From Paramesorhizobium leguminum (lineage in GTDB: Bacteria; Pseudomonadota; Alphaproteobacteria; Rhizobiales; Rhizobiaceae): a stretch of DNA of 64,000 nt. Below are positions 45,148 to 54,177 of the stretch, in pieces. The notes under the pieces are model-generated. The model made no database searches. It was not told where the DNA came from and worked only from the letters and a program-made list of their open reading frames with translations. Location: NCBI RefSeq assembly GCF_003217235.1, contig NZ_QJTF01000001.1, forward strand, positions 246,032-310,031. The letters are read 5' to 3'. The translations under genes and the position numbers were made by a program. Positions within the stretch are counted from its first letter, which is position 1. Each line of letters opens with the position of its first letter.

Positions 45148-46128
45148 ATGGCAGTCTACACCGACATCAACGAAATCGAGCTTGCCGCGTTTCTGGATGG
45201 ATACGATATCGGCTGCCTTCTTTCCTACAAGGGCATTGCCGAGGGCGTCGAGAATTCCAACTATCTCCTGCATACCGACAAGGGCTCGTTCATCCTGACG
45301 CTCTATGAAAAGCGAGTGAACCGGAACGATCTTCCGTTTTTCATCGGGCTGATGCAGCATCTGGCGCAAAAGGGGATAGACTGCCCCTTGCCGGTCCATC
45401 GCAAGGATGGCGCGACGATCGGCGAACTCGCCGGAAGACCGGCGGCCATCGTCACCTTTCTGGAGGGCATGTGGATGCGCCGTCCAACGGTGGCTCATTG
45501 CCATGCCGTGGGCGACGCGCTGGCACGGATGCATTTGGCGGGGCTGGATTTCTCCATGCGACGCGAAAACGCGCTGTCCGTTTCCGGCTGGCGTCCGCTG
45601 TGGGACAACGCCAAGGACCGCGCCGACGAGGTGGAGCCGGGACTTGGGGCGGAAACAGAAGCCGATCTCGCCTTTCTCGAAGCCAGCTGGCCTGCCAGCC
45701 TTCCGGGCGGCGTGATCCATGCCGATCTTTTCCCCGACAACGTCTTTTTTCTGGGGGATCGGCTTTCCGGCCTCATCGATTTCTATTTCGCCTCCACCGA
45801 TCTTCTCGCCTATGATCTGGCGGTCTGCCTCAATGCCTGGTGCTTCGAGAAGGATTTCTCCTTCAACCTGACGAAGGGAACCGCGCTCCTTCGTGGCTAC
45901 ACCTCGGTTCGCCCGCTTGGTGAGGAAGAGGCGGCTGCGCTCCCGGTACTGGCCCGCGGCGCGGCGCTGCGCTTCATGCTGACCCGGCTTTATGATTGGC
46001 TCAACGTTCCCGATGGCAGCTTCGTCGTGAAAAAAGACCCGATGGAATATGTCCGCCGCATGCGCTTCCACCGCCAGATTAATTCGGCCGCCGAATATGG
46101 CCTTGCATTAAATAAGGAAATTAAATGA
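45148..46128 (+). CDS. thrB: Homoserine kinase (choline-kinase-like type)
   Basis: It phosphorylates homoserine in threonine synthesis. The 326-residue protein has the APH/choline-kinase fold rather than the GHMP fold. [19 protein letters not shown] comes near residue 30, the catalytic loop [17 protein letters not shown] near 189 and the Mg-binding [19 protein letters not shown] near 208. The start [16 protein letters not shown] matches the rhizobial family. Threonine synthase is encoded 9 kb away at 54178. rnhA overlaps its stop as ATGA. Confidence 0.93.
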   Translation: MAVYTDINEIELAAFLDGYDIGCLLSYKGIAEGVENSNYLLHTDKGSFILTLYEKRVNRNDLPFFIGLMQHLAQKGIDCPLPVHRKDGATIGELAGRPAAIVTFLEGMWMRRPTVAHCHAVGDALARMHLAGLDFSMRRENALSVSGWRPLWDNAKDRADEVEPGLGAETEADLAFLEASWPASLPGGVIHADLFPDNVFFLGDRLSGLIDFYFASTDLLAYDLAVCLNAWCFEKDFSFNLTKGTALLRGYTSVRPLGEEEAAALPVLARGAALRFMLTRLYDWLNVPDGSFVVKKDPMEYVRRMRFHRQINSAAEYGLALNKEIK

Positions 46129-46601
46129 AGACGGTTGAAGCTTTCACCGATGGCGCGTGTTCGGGCAATCCGGGGCCGGGCGGCTGGGGCGCGGTCCTGC
46201 GCTGGAACGGCACCGAGAAGGAGCTTTCAGGCGGCGAGCCTGACACGACCAACAACCGCATGGAACTGATGGCGGCGATCTCCGCGCTCGCCTCGCTGAA
46301 GGAGCCTTGCGAGGTGCAGCTTTATACCGACAGCAAATACGTCATGGACGGCATTTCCAAATGGATTCATGGCTGGAAGAAAAACGGCTGGAAGACAGCG
46401 GACAAGAAGCCGGTGAAGAACGGCGAGCTATGGCAGGCGCTGGATGAGGCCAACCGTCGCCATAAGGTCACTTGGCATTGGGTGAAGGGCCACGCCGGTC
46501 ATCCGGAGAATGAGCGGGCCGACGCACTCGCGAGGGCTGGAATGGCGCCGTTCAAGCGGGGAGGGGCGAGGGTTTCTGCGGGGGCTGGGTTTGCTGAATA
46601 G
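46125..46601 (+). CDS. rnhA: Ribonuclease HI
   Basis: This enzyme cleaves the RNA strand of RNA-DNA hybrids. The 158-residue protein has the catalytic acids in [20 protein letters not shown] near 6, [12 protein letters not shown] near 45, [15 protein letters not shown] near 66 and [15 protein letters not shown] near 124. Length is normal; the last 15 residues are a non-conserved glycine-rich tail ([13 protein letters not shown]). Translation is coupled to thrB. Confidence 0.96.
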   Translation: MKTVEAFTDGACSGNPGPGGWGAVLRWNGTEKELSGGEPDTTNNRMELMAAISALASLKEPCEVQLYTDSKYVMDGISKWIHGWKKNGWKTADKKPVKNGELWQALDEANRRHKVTWHWVKGHAGHPENERADALARAGMAPFKRGGARVSAGAGFAE

Positions 46602-46621
46602 CGCTGCTGGGTGATGCTGGT

Positions 46622-46774
46622 GGCGCCAAGTGCCCCTCACCCTTACCCTCTCCCCGCATTGCGGGGAGAGGGAGACGTAAACGCCGCACCTCGTCCTTGT
46701 GCATAAGCGCCAGCGGGGACGGCCCCTCTCCCCGTTTTACGGGGAGAGGGTAAGGGTGAGGGGCACTTGGCGCC
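46622..46774. repeat. Family D palindromic element, copy 2
   Basis: The outer arms GGCGCCAAGTGCCCCTCACC and GGTGAGGGGCACTTGGCGCC are perfect over 20 bp and continue into CCTTACCCTCTCCCCG/CGGGGAGAGGGTAAGG. Inside are GCATTGCGGGGAGAGGGAG and a second CCCCTCTCCCCG. It separates the convergent rnhA and peroxiredoxin genes and would be a strong bidirectional hairpin. Confidence 0.85.
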
Positions 46775-46795
46775 GCGCAAAAGGCAGTGCAATTT

Positions 46796-47281
46796 TTAAA
46801 GCTGCGTCAGCAACGCCGCCGCGCCAGATGTCACCGCCTGTCCCGGCTTCTCCTCGATATTGAGCGCCTTCACCACACCATCGTCAACGATGGCCGAATA
46901 GCGCTTGGAACGCGTGCCCATGCCGCCGCCCGACATGTCGCCATCGAGCCCCATGGCCTTGGTGAAGGTGGCATTGCCATCGGAAAGATAAACGATCTTG
47001 CCTTCCCCGCCGGTGCTCAGCGCCCAGGCGCCCATGACGAAGGGGTCGTTCACCGCCACCACAGCCACCGTATCCACGCCCTTCGCAATGATGGCATCGT
47101 AATTTTCCAGATAGCCGGGCAGGTGGTTTAGGCTGCAGGTGGGGGTGAATGCGCCGGGAACCGCGAACAGCACGACCTTCTTGCCGTTGAAGAGCTCGTC
47201 GCTGGTCATGTCCTTGATGCCATCGGACGTTTTGACCTTGAATGTCGCCGCCGGAATCTTGTCGCCAACCTTGATCGTCAT
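46796..47281 (-). CDS. Peroxiredoxin, Prx5-like
   Basis: A 161-residue thiol peroxidase that reduces hydroperoxides. The peroxidatic cysteine lies in AVPGAFTPTCSLNHLPGYLE near 40-59, typical of the Prx5/AhpE-like group. VVAVNDPFVMGAWALS near 75 and the fold-typical ending GAAALLTQL are also present. ATG at 47281, with GGGAGAAGC upstream, opens on MTIKVGDKIPAATF, the family start. No fused glutaredoxin domain is present. Confidence 0.93.
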   Translation of the reverse strand: MTIKVGDKIPAATFKVKTSDGIKDMTSDELFNGKKVVLFAVPGAFTPTCSLNHLPGYLENYDAIIAKGVDTVAVVAVNDPFVMGAWALSTGGEGKIVYLSDGNATFTKAMGLDGDMSGGGMGTRSKRYSAIVDDGVVKALNIEEKPGQAVTSGAAALLTQL

Positions 47282-47338
47282 GAAAGCTTCTCCCTGCAAA
47301 TATTGGATGGCCTAGACATAAGGTCTGCCTCCTTTCCG

Positions 47339-48124
47339 TCAAGGCAATTCCACCGTTCCTGATACGGACCGGTCGCCTTGGACCAGCGTATAGTCGATCC
47401 TTGCAGGCCTATCCGAAGCGCCGCGCAGGATTTTTGCTGAAAAGCTGTCCCCCTTATATGCCGGTGTTGAGAATGCCATGGAGCCGCTGGCGAGAAACAC
47501 CTGCGCTTGATCGTCCATTGATGGCAGCCGGACGTCGAAAACCGCGTTTCCATCCTTGCGTTGCGCCTGCGCTATTCCGAATTCCGGCGAGGCGGGTTCA
47601 GGCAGCCGGTCGAAGGCGGCGTTGACCAATGTATGCGCGAGGGGATCGCTTGTCCCCGGTATAACCGCAAGATCGAACTCCGCCTGCACGGGAATGCAGA
47701 TTGTCTCGCATACCCCTAAAAAGACATGGCCTTTGACACGGGTCGGCGCATTCGTTTCTTTAAGCTCGAACGTGACGGGAAGCAGGACGGAGCGCTTGTA
47801 GCCGGCCCATTCGGTTCGCCCCTCATGAAAACGCTGCGGCGCGGGAAAGAGGATCTCGCTCTTCTCCACATTGCTGCTTCCCGTGAGGTCGATCTGCGGC
47901 GGCACGCCTGCGTCGCCCGGATCGCGCCAATAGGTTTTCCACCCATCGGCAAGGTCGATCTGGATCGCGCCGCGCAAAACTTTGTCCGGATGCGACGGAA
48001 CACTGAGCAGCAACCGCACCTTGCCGCCCATTGCCTCCACGAAAGGGGAGGACGCGGCATGGCCGGCGCCCGGCGAAAGGATTATTGCGAAGAGGGCGGC
48101 GAGGAGAAAAATTCGGCTTTTCAT
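47339..48124 (-). CDS. DsbD N-terminal-domain-like periplasmic protein
   Basis: A 261-residue exported protein with signal peptide FLLAALFAIILSPGAGHAAS. The mature part contains DLADGWKTYWRDPGDAGVPP near 58, PVTFELKETNAPTRVKG near 117 and the cysteine pair GVCETICIPVQAEFDL near 137. These are the hallmarks of DsbD-type N-terminal domains that carry electrons in the periplasm. No membrane domain or thioredoxin part follows, so it is a stand-alone version. A role in thiol-disulfide exchange or copper handling is inferred. The neighbouring peroxiredoxin is on the same strand. Confidence 0.8.
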   Translation of the reverse strand: MKSRIFLLAALFAIILSPGAGHAASSPFVEAMGGKVRLLLSVPSHPDKVLRGAIQIDLADGWKTYWRDPGDAGVPPQIDLTGSSNVEKSEILFPAPQRFHEGRTEWAGYKRSVLLPVTFELKETNAPTRVKGHVFLGVCETICIPVQAEFDLAVIPGTSDPLAHTLVNAAFDRLPEPASPEFGIAQAQRKDGNAVFDVRLPSMDDQAQVFLASGSMAFSTPAYKGDSFSAKILRGASDRPARIDYTLVQGDRSVSGTVELP

Positions 48125-48235
48125 GGACGGAAAGTGACCTGAAACGGTTGCCCGATCAAGTCGTCCATTAACAAGAATAAACCGCGTTCACGGAAATTCC
48201 TTTGCCATTTGCCGATCCGTTGCTACCTTTGTCTT

Positions 48236-48835
48236 ATGGATATTTTGCAACCGGCGCAGAGAGACAACGGGTTTCTCAACGGACAGTTCCTCATCGCCAT
48301 GCCAGGCATGGGCGATGACAGGTTCGCGCGGGCGGTTGTCTATATCTGCGCCCATTCTACCGAAGGGGCGATGGGTTTCATCATCAACCAGCTCCAGCCC
48401 ATGCGATTTTCCGATCTTCTGGTGCAGTTGGGTGTTATCGGCGAGGCGGAAATCAATCTGCCCAACGCCATGCGCCATATCCAGGTGCGCAATGGCGGTC
48501 CGGTGGACCGCAGCCGTGGCTTCGTGCTGCATTCCGACGATTTTATGGTGGAGTCCACCCTGCCGGTGGCCGACGATATCTGCCTGACCGCGACCGTCGA
48601 TATCCTGCGCGCCATCGCAGGCAATGGCGGACCTTCGCAGGCGCTCATGGCGCTGGGCTATTCAGGCTGGGCTGCGGGACAGCTGGAAGCCGAAATTGCC
48701 GGAAACGGCTGGCTGACCTGCCCGGCCTCCCGCGAACTGCTCTTCGATGCAGATATCTCCACGAAATATGACCGCCTTCTGCATTACATCGGCATTGATC
48801 CGTCACGGCTGGTCAACGATGTGGGCCATGCTTGA
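48236..48835 (+). CDS. YqgE/AlgH family protein
   Basis: A 199-residue UPF0301 protein. It opens [20 protein letters not shown] and has [20 protein letters not shown] near 21, [18 protein letters not shown] near 45 and [17 protein letters not shown] near 87. [18 protein letters not shown] sequence near 146 and the terminal [19 protein letters not shown] complete the family pattern. ATG at 48236 is the conserved start. Function is not known; the family has been linked to regulation or to ribosome and nuclease assembly in different species. Confidence 0.92.
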   Translation: MDILQPAQRDNGFLNGQFLIAMPGMGDDRFARAVVYICAHSTEGAMGFIINQLQPMRFSDLLVQLGVIGEAEINLPNAMRHIQVRNGGPVDRSRGFVLHSDDFMVESTLPVADDICLTATVDILRAIAGNGGPSQALMALGYSGWAAGQLEAEIAGNGWLTCPASRELLFDADISTKYDRLLHYIGIDPSRLVNDVGHA

Positions 48836-48886
48836 GTTTTTGTCGGGTCTTGAAATCAGCCTATTGGTACAGTAGATTAACGGAGT

Positions 48887-49115
48887 GGATCAGGAGGCGA
48901 TAACCTCCTGATCCCCTTACCTTAGTCTTTTCGATTGACCCGGACGGTTATTGACCAGCTTGTCCGGGTCTTTCGTATTGTAAAGGTGATGCTAGAAAGC
49001 TTTCGCCACATAGCCATCCTCCGTATCGAGAGCAAGGGCCTCTTGCCTTGGCTGGCGCGACCATCATCGCCAGCGCGCCGGCTGGCCTCGGCGCATACTG
49101 CTTTTTGCTCTCAAC
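48887..49115 (+). ncRNA. Candidate structured RNA element, copy 2 (five hairpins)
   Basis: This second copy of the element at 10841-11070 lies in the 346-bp gap after yqgE. H1 is GGATCAGGAGG/CCTCCTGATCC (48887-48914). H2 is GACCCGGAC/GTCCGGGTC followed by TTTCG (48937-48975). H3 is GCAAGGGCCTCTTGC (49032-49046), H4 GCTGGCG/CGCCAGC (49051-49074) and H5 GCGCCG/CGGCGC (49075-49094). The unpaired CGCATACTGCTTTT after H5 matches CGCATGCTGCTTCC in copy 1. H1, H2, H3 and H5 stems differ in sequence between copies yet still pair, which is the evidence for conserved structure. The strand is inferred from the T run after H2. Confidence 0.5.
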
Positions 49116-49182
49116 ACGATATGGATTGCACGGTAGCCGGAAATTGTCGACGGCGGCGCCTACGCTGCGTTGAAAAAATTTC

Positions 49183-52161
49183 TCAAGCCGCCGCCGGTTC
49201 CATCTGGTCTTTCAACAGCCGGCTTGCTGCTTCCGCCGGCATCGGCTGACCGAACATGAAGCTCTGCACATATTCGCAGCCGAGCTGGCGCAGGTGCAGC
49301 GCGTCGGTTTCGTTGTCCACACCTTCCGCTACCGCCGCGAGGCCCAGATCATGCGCCATGCTGACAATGGAGCGCAGCAGCGTCTGCTTTTGCGCCTGGT
49401 CGCCGCGCACGAAGGAGCGATCGATCTTGATCATGTCGAAAGGAAAACGGGTGAGATAGGACAGAGAGGAATAGCCGGTGCCGAAATCATCGAGGGACAA
49501 GCCCACGCCCATATCCTTGATGGCCGCCAGCACGTGCGCGGATTGCTCCGGGTTTTCCATGATGACGGATTCGGTTAGTTCCAGCTTCAGGCTATCAGGC
49601 GCGATATGCGTACGCGAAAGTACGGAGCGGACATCGTTGATAAGATCCTGGCGGATCAGCTGCGTGCTGGAGAGATTGACCGAGACGAAGACATCCATGT
49701 CGGGAAAGCTCTCGCGCCAGCTGAAAACATCCTGAGCCGCCTGGCTCATGGCGAAAAGGCCGAGCTGAACGATGAGACCGGAACTTTCGGCGACCGGGAT
49801 GAACTCGGCAGGCGGCACCGCGCCGCGTCGTGGATGCTCCCAGCGCAACAGCGCCTCGAAGCCGGCGATGCTGCCATTTTCCAGCCGTACGATCGGCTGG
49901 TAGACGAGGGCGATTTCCTGCCGCTCGATGGCCCGGCGCAGGTCCGATTCCATTTGCAGCTTGTCGCTGCCGATCGCGCGGAACGCGGGCCGGAACGGCT
50001 CGATGCGGTCGCCGCCGTAGCGTTTGGCCTGATACATCGCCAGTTCCGCGTCCTTGATAAGGTCTTCGGCGTTCGCCGACGCGCTCGTCCAGGTGATGAG
50101 ACCGATGGATGCGGTCAGCACGATCTCGCGCTTGGCATAGGCGATGGGCGCGCGAACGGCCAGCTTGAGCGCTTCTGCGAAGGCGGCGATGCGCGCCGGG
50201 TCGTTTTCCGAGGTGAGTAGCAGGCCGAACTGGTCGGAGGCGAGGCGGGAAAGCGTGTCCTGCGGCTTCAGCAATCGATGCAGGCGGCGCGAAATGGTAA
50301 GCAGGATCGTATCGCCCGCCGACATGCCGAGACTGTCATTCACCTGCTTGAAGCGGTCAATGTCGATGACGAAGACCGTCGGCCGCAGCTTGCTCTCGTT
50401 GCGGGCCATGTGGATGACATTATTCAGCCGGTCGAGGAACAATTCGCGGTTCGGCAGCCCGGTCAGGTTGTCATGCACGGCATCGTGCAGCAGGCGCTCC
50501 TCCGCCTTCTTCTGCTCCGTGACGTTGATCAGCGTGCCGACGCAGCGGACAATCTCGCCGTCTGAGCCGATGACCGGGCGGGCACGCAGCGCAAACCAGT
50601 GATAATGCCCATCGCTGGCGCGCAAGCGGAAGGTCTGCGCGATGCGCCCGCGCCGATTTTCCAGAATGGCGTCGAGTGTGGAGCGGAAGCGGTCGCGGTC
50701 GTCGGTATGCATGGCGGGCAGCCAGTTGCGCACCGGCCCCTGCAATTGGCTTGCGCTGGCCCCTAACAGGGTGTCGATGTCGGGCGTCGTCACCACGCGG
50801 TCGCGCGGCACGTCCCAGTCCCAGACGATGTCGCCGGAACCGATGATGGCGAGCGCCTGCCGCTCCATGTCGGAGAACAGCCCGTGATGCAGCGCGCCCC
50901 CGGCGAATGCATGCTGCATCACGGTGAAGCCGATGAGGAGCACGATCAGCACGAGGCCGCCGCCCAGCGCCGGCTGTACGATATCGTTGTCGAGGCGCCC
51001 GGAGATGGCTAGCCATGCGCCTACGGTCCAGATGAGGATCAATATCCAGGTGGGGATCAGCATCACCGCGCGATCATAGCCTTTGAGCGCGAGATAGCCG
51101 ATGATCGCCACGCCGGCGACGCCGGTCAGCGCGAAGGAAAAGCGCGCGATCCCGGACGCGATCGGCGGGTCGATGAAGGCAACGCCGATGAGCGCCAGGA
51201 GACCCAGAACCCAGGTCAGCGCGCCATAGCTGAAATGATCGTGCCAGCGATTCAAATTGAGATAGGTGAACAGGAAGACCACCAGCGTCGCGGCGAGTCC
51301 TACCTCCGTTCCCGCGCGCCATATTTGTTCGTTGCCGGGTGTGATTGCGATCAACTTGTTCCAGAAGCCGAAATCGACGCAGATATAGGCCAGCACCGCC
51401 CAGGCGAGCGCCGCGGTTGCGGGGAAGAGCGAGGTGCCCTTGACGACGAAGAGAATGGTGAGAAACAGCGCCAGCAGGCCGGAAATGCCAAGGATGATGC
51501 CGCGATAGAGCGTATAGGCGTTGATCGTGTCCTTATAGGCTTCCGGCTCCCAGAGATAGACCTGCGGCAGGTTGGGGGAGGTGAGCTCGGCGACGAACGT
51601 CACAACGGAGCCCGGATTGAGCGTGATTCGGAACACATCGGCATCCGGGCTCGCCTGCCGGTCCAGCGCGAAACCCTCGCTGGGGGTGATCGAGTTGATG
51701 CGGGTCGAGCCCAGATCCGGCCAGACGAAGCCAGATCCCACCAGGCGGAAATGCGGCGCCACGATCAGCCGGTCGATTTGTTCGTCGGTCGGATTGGCGA
51801 TGGCAAAGGCCGCCCAGTCGCCGTGGCCCCGCTTGTCGTTGGCCTGCACCTCGATGCGGCGTACGATGCCATCGGAGCCGGGCGCCGTCGAAACCTGGAA
51901 GCTTTCGCCCTGATTGCGGAAGATTTCCACCGCGCGGGAAAGATCCAGCGCGGTATCGTCCTTGGAGATTTTGACAGGTTCGAACGCAAGCGCGGTGCCG
52001 GCGCCCCCGGCGGCAAACAGCACGAACAGAAAAATGCGGGAAAGCGCTTTCAGCGGGCTGCTGGAGCAAGCGATTTTTCGTTCGGACTTGCGAAAAAACA
52101 AAGATTTAGAGCGGTTCCCCGATTCGATCAAAAAAAGAATCGCTCTAAAAGATCGTGACAC
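49183..52161 (-). CDS. 7TM-linked PAS-GGDEF-EAL cyclic di-GMP protein (probable phosphodiesterase)
   Basis: A 992-residue sensor. After an N-terminal hydrophobic segment (residues 41-60) comes a periplasmic region to about 215, then seven hydrophobic helices (about 217-420), as in 7TMR-DISM receptors. A PAS region (around 425-550) is followed by a GGDEF domain whose signature is degenerate (RLASDQFGLLL), so cyclase activity is unlikely. The EAL domain is intact: FEALLRWEHP, SVNLSSTQL, LELTES, LSLDDFGTGYSSLSYL, IKIDRSFV and AEGVDNETD. It should degrade c-di-GMP. GTG at 52161 shares its G with the TAG stop of the upstream gene; the first codons come from an intergenic palindrome. Confidence 0.92.
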   Translation of the reverse strand: MSRSFRAILFLIESGNRSKSLFFRKSERKIACSSSPLKALSRIFLFVLFAAGGAGTALAFEPVKISKDDTALDLSRAVEIFRNQGESFQVSTAPGSDGIVRRIEVQANDKRGHGDWAAFAIANPTDEQIDRLIVAPHFRLVGSGFVWPDLGSTRINSITPSEGFALDRQASPDADVFRITLNPGSVVTFVAELTSPNLPQVYLWEPEAYKDTINAYTLYRGIILGISGLLALFLTILFVVKGTSLFPATAALAWAVLAYICVDFGFWNKLIAITPGNEQIWRAGTEVGLAATLVVFLFTYLNLNRWHDHFSYGALTWVLGLLALIGVAFIDPPIASGIARFSFALTGVAGVAIIGYLALKGYDRAVMLIPTWILILIWTVGAWLAISGRLDNDIVQPALGGGLVLIVLLIGFTVMQHAFAGGALHHGLFSDMERQALAIIGSGDIVWDWDVPRDRVVTTPDIDTLLGASASQLQGPVRNWLPAMHTDDRDRFRSTLDAILENRRGRIAQTFRLRASDGHYHWFALRARPVIGSDGEIVRCVGTLINVTEQKKAEERLLHDAVHDNLTGLPNRELFLDRLNNVIHMARNESKLRPTVFVIDIDRFKQVNDSLGMSAGDTILLTISRRLHRLLKPQDTLSRLASDQFGLLLTSENDPARIAAFAEALKLAVRAPIAYAKREIVLTASIGLITWTSASANAEDLIKDAELAMYQAKRYGGDRIEPFRPAFRAIGSDKLQMESDLRRAIERQEIALVYQPIVRLENGSIAGFEALLRWEHPRRGAVPPAEFIPVAESSGLIVQLGLFAMSQAAQDVFSWRESFPDMDVFVSVNLSSTQLIRQDLINDVRSVLSRTHIAPDSLKLELTESVIMENPEQSAHVLAAIKDMGVGLSLDDFGTGYSSLSYLTRFPFDMIKIDRSFVRGDQAQKQTLLRSIVSMAHDLGLAAVAEGVDNETDALHLRQLGCEYVQSFMFGQPMPAEAASRLLKDQMEPAAA
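52105..52149. repeat. Palindromic repeat inside the EAL gene start
   Basis: TTTAGAGCG (52105-52113) and CGCTCTAAA (52141-52149) flank GTTCCCCGATTCGATC and a run of A residues. This matches a common rhizobial short palindrome. It lies within the first codons of the EAL protein and encodes RAILFLIESGNRSK-like residues. Confidence 0.7.
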
Positions 52162-52769
52162 TAGCGGGCGCCCTTATTGTTCGTCGTACTACGTCGGTCG
52201 TTTTCGATGAGCGAGTACAGGAGATGATCCTGCCACAGGCCGTTGATTTTGAGGTAGGAACGCAACAGCCCCTCTCTCTGAAATCCGGCTTTTTCGAGAA
52301 GCCTTGTAGATCGCTTATTATGGGGAATACAGGCAGCTTCGAGGCGGTGCAATCGCAACTGCTCGAATGCAAAGGGGATAACCAATCCTATCGCCTCGGT
52401 CATGTACCCTTGACCGGCGAATGGCACGCCGCACCAGTACCCGATCTGGCCGCATTGCGCGACGCCGCGCCTGATATTGCCGAGCGTGATGCCGCCCAGG
52501 AGCCTGCTGTCGGAATTGCGGAAGACGAAGAAGGGATAGCCGGTGCCTGATTGCGCCTCCTCCTGATAGCGCCTGATGCGCAGGCGGAAGGCTCCGCGCT
52601 CCAGATCGTCCTCATTCCACAGGGGTTCCCAGGGGGTGAGAAACGCCCGGCTTTCCGCGCGCAACGCCGCCCACGCCTTATAATCGCCACCCACCGGCGC
52701 ACGCAAATGGACGCGGTCTCCCCTCAGGAATGACTGGCTACCGCTCTTGGCGAAGGGCAGGGCGATCAT
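52161..52769 (-). CDS. GNAT acetyltransferase, RimJ/RimL-like
   Basis: A 202-residue GCN5-related N-acetyltransferase. Family parts are VHLRAPVGGDYKAWAALRAE near 20, FFVFRNSDSRLLGGITLGNI near 80 and the acetyl-CoA loop GVPFAGQGYMTEAIGLVIPF near 114. It continues with HNKRSTRLLEKAGFQREGL near 149, as in RimJ-type enzymes that acetylate ribosomal protein N-termini. The substrate is not certain. Its TAG stop overlaps the GTG of the downstream EAL gene, so the two are probably one transcript. Confidence 0.9.
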   Translation of the reverse strand: MIALPFAKSGSQSFLRGDRVHLRAPVGGDYKAWAALRAESRAFLTPWEPLWNEDDLERGAFRLRIRRYQEEAQSGTGYPFFVFRNSDSRLLGGITLGNIRRGVAQCGQIGYWCGVPFAGQGYMTEAIGLVIPFAFEQLRLHRLEAACIPHNKRSTRLLEKAGFQREGLLRSYLKINGLWQDHLLYSLIENDRRSTTNNKGAR

Positions 52770-52794
52770 GGCTTTACACGTTTGTTTTGCCTAT

Positions 52795-52881
52795 TGTGAG
52801 CAGTGAGCGGTGAGACAGTGAGCAGAAAAAGAAGGCCATCTTACTGCTCACTGTCTCACCGCTCACTGCTCACCACTCACT
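52795..52881. repeat. AGTRRGS-type palindromic array, copy 9
   Basis: Left arm GTGAGCAGTGAGCGGTGAG and ACAGTGAGCAG; right arm ACTGCTCACTGTCTCACCGC and TCACTGCTCACCACTCAC. The complementarity is nearly perfect around an AAAAAGAAGG loop. The stop codon of the M16 protease gene lies at its right end (52880-52882). Confidence 0.9.
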
Positions 52882-54172
52882 AAACCGCCATCTTGCGCGG
52901 TTGCGCCCGTGTCGACAGCGCATCCTGCACGCCGTCGAAATTCATCAGCTTTCCGATCGGTCCCACGGCGGCGACTGTCGGCTTGGTGTCGAGGAACAGC
53001 CGTCCCGCAAGGTCGGTGAGCCGTTCCGCGGTAATCAGAGAAAGCCGCTCCAGCAGTTCGTCGTTGGTGACCGGGCGGCCATAAAGCAGGATCTGCCTCG
53101 CCATCTGACCGGCGCGGCTCGCCACGCTTTCCTGTGACATGAGCAGGCTCGCGCGATATTGGGCGCGGGCGCGGTTCACCTCTTCCTCGCTGATGTGCTT
53201 GGCCGCCTCATGCAGCTCGTTCAGGATGACGGGAACAAGTTCGGTCAGATCATCCCGTCCAGTTGCCGCATGGATGCCGAACAGGCCGGTATCGGAAAAG
53301 CCCCAATGGAAGGCGTAGACCGAATAGCAAAGGCCGCGCTTTTCGCGCACTTCCTGAAACAGCCGCGACGACATGCCGCCGCCAAGCGCCATCGCCAATA
53401 TCTGCGAGGCATAGAAATCGCGCACATGATAGGCGCGGCCCTCAAAGCCAATAAGCACCTGCGCGTCCATCAGGTCGCGATGTTCGCGGAAATCGCCGCC
53501 GACATAATGGGCGAGATCCGGCATGGGGGCGGTGCTTTGGGCGCGGAAACCGCCCAGCCGCTGCTCCACCTCGCGGACGAAAGCGTCGTGGTCGATGGCG
53601 CCCGCCGCCGTCACGACCATGCGGTCGGCGCTATACTGGGTGTCCATATAGGCGCGCAGATCGGCGGAGGTGAAGGCTTCCACAGTTTCCGGCTCACCTA
53701 GAATGGCGCGTCCGATCGGCTGGTGGCGAAAGGCCGTTTCGGTGAAATGATCGAAGACGATATCATCCGGCGTGTCGTGTGCCGCGCCGATCTCCTGCAT
53801 GATGACATGCTTCTCGCGCTCGAGTTCGTCGGCGTCGAATTTCGACGAGGTCAATATGTCCGACAGGATATCGACGGCCAGCGGCACGTCATTGCGCAGC
53901 ACGCGCGCGTAATAGGAGGTGGTTTCGACGCTGGTGGCGGCGTTGATCTCTCCGCCGACATTCTCGATGTCAGCAGCGATCTGCCAGGCAGTCCGGTTCT
54001 CCGTTCCCTTGAAGGCCATGTGTTCGAGGAGATGGGCGATGCCATGCTGGTCGTTCGCTTCGTTGCGCGAGCCGGCCTTGACCCATATGCCCAGCGCGAC
54101 GCTCTCAACGTTCGGCATCGCCTCGGTTGTGATGGTCAACCCGTTAGATAGACGGCTTACTTCAACGCCCAT
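52880..54172 (-). CDS. M16 family zinc peptidase (pitrilysin/processing-peptidase type)
   Basis: A 430-residue protein close to bacterial relatives of the mitochondrial processing peptidase beta subunit. The inverted zinc motif HLLEHMAFKGT lies near 47-57, with the downstream acidic part IENVGGEINAATSVETTSYY near 69-88. A second, non-catalytic M16 domain follows from about residue 180 (FDMVLIGFEGRAYHVRDFYA-like). It begins MGVEVSRLSNGLTITTEAMP without a signal peptide. It follows thrC by five bases on the same strand, an arrangement seen across Hyphomicrobiales. The substrate is unknown. Confidence 0.94.
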   Translation of the reverse strand: MGVEVSRLSNGLTITTEAMPNVESVALGIWVKAGSRNEANDQHGIAHLLEHMAFKGTENRTAWQIAADIENVGGEINAATSVETTSYYARVLRNDVPLAVDILSDILTSSKFDADELEREKHVIMQEIGAAHDTPDDIVFDHFTETAFRHQPIGRAILGEPETVEAFTSADLRAYMDTQYSADRMVVTAAGAIDHDAFVREVEQRLGGFRAQSTAPMPDLAHYVGGDFREHRDLMDAQVLIGFEGRAYHVRDFYASQILAMALGGGMSSRLFQEVREKRGLCYSVYAFHWGFSDTGLFGIHAATGRDDLTELVPVILNELHEAAKHISEEEVNRARAQYRASLLMSQESVASRAGQMARQILLYGRPVTNDELLERLSLITAERLTDLAGRLFLDTKPTVAAVGPIGKLMNFDGVQDALSTRAQPRKMAV

Positions 54173-54177
54173 TCCTG

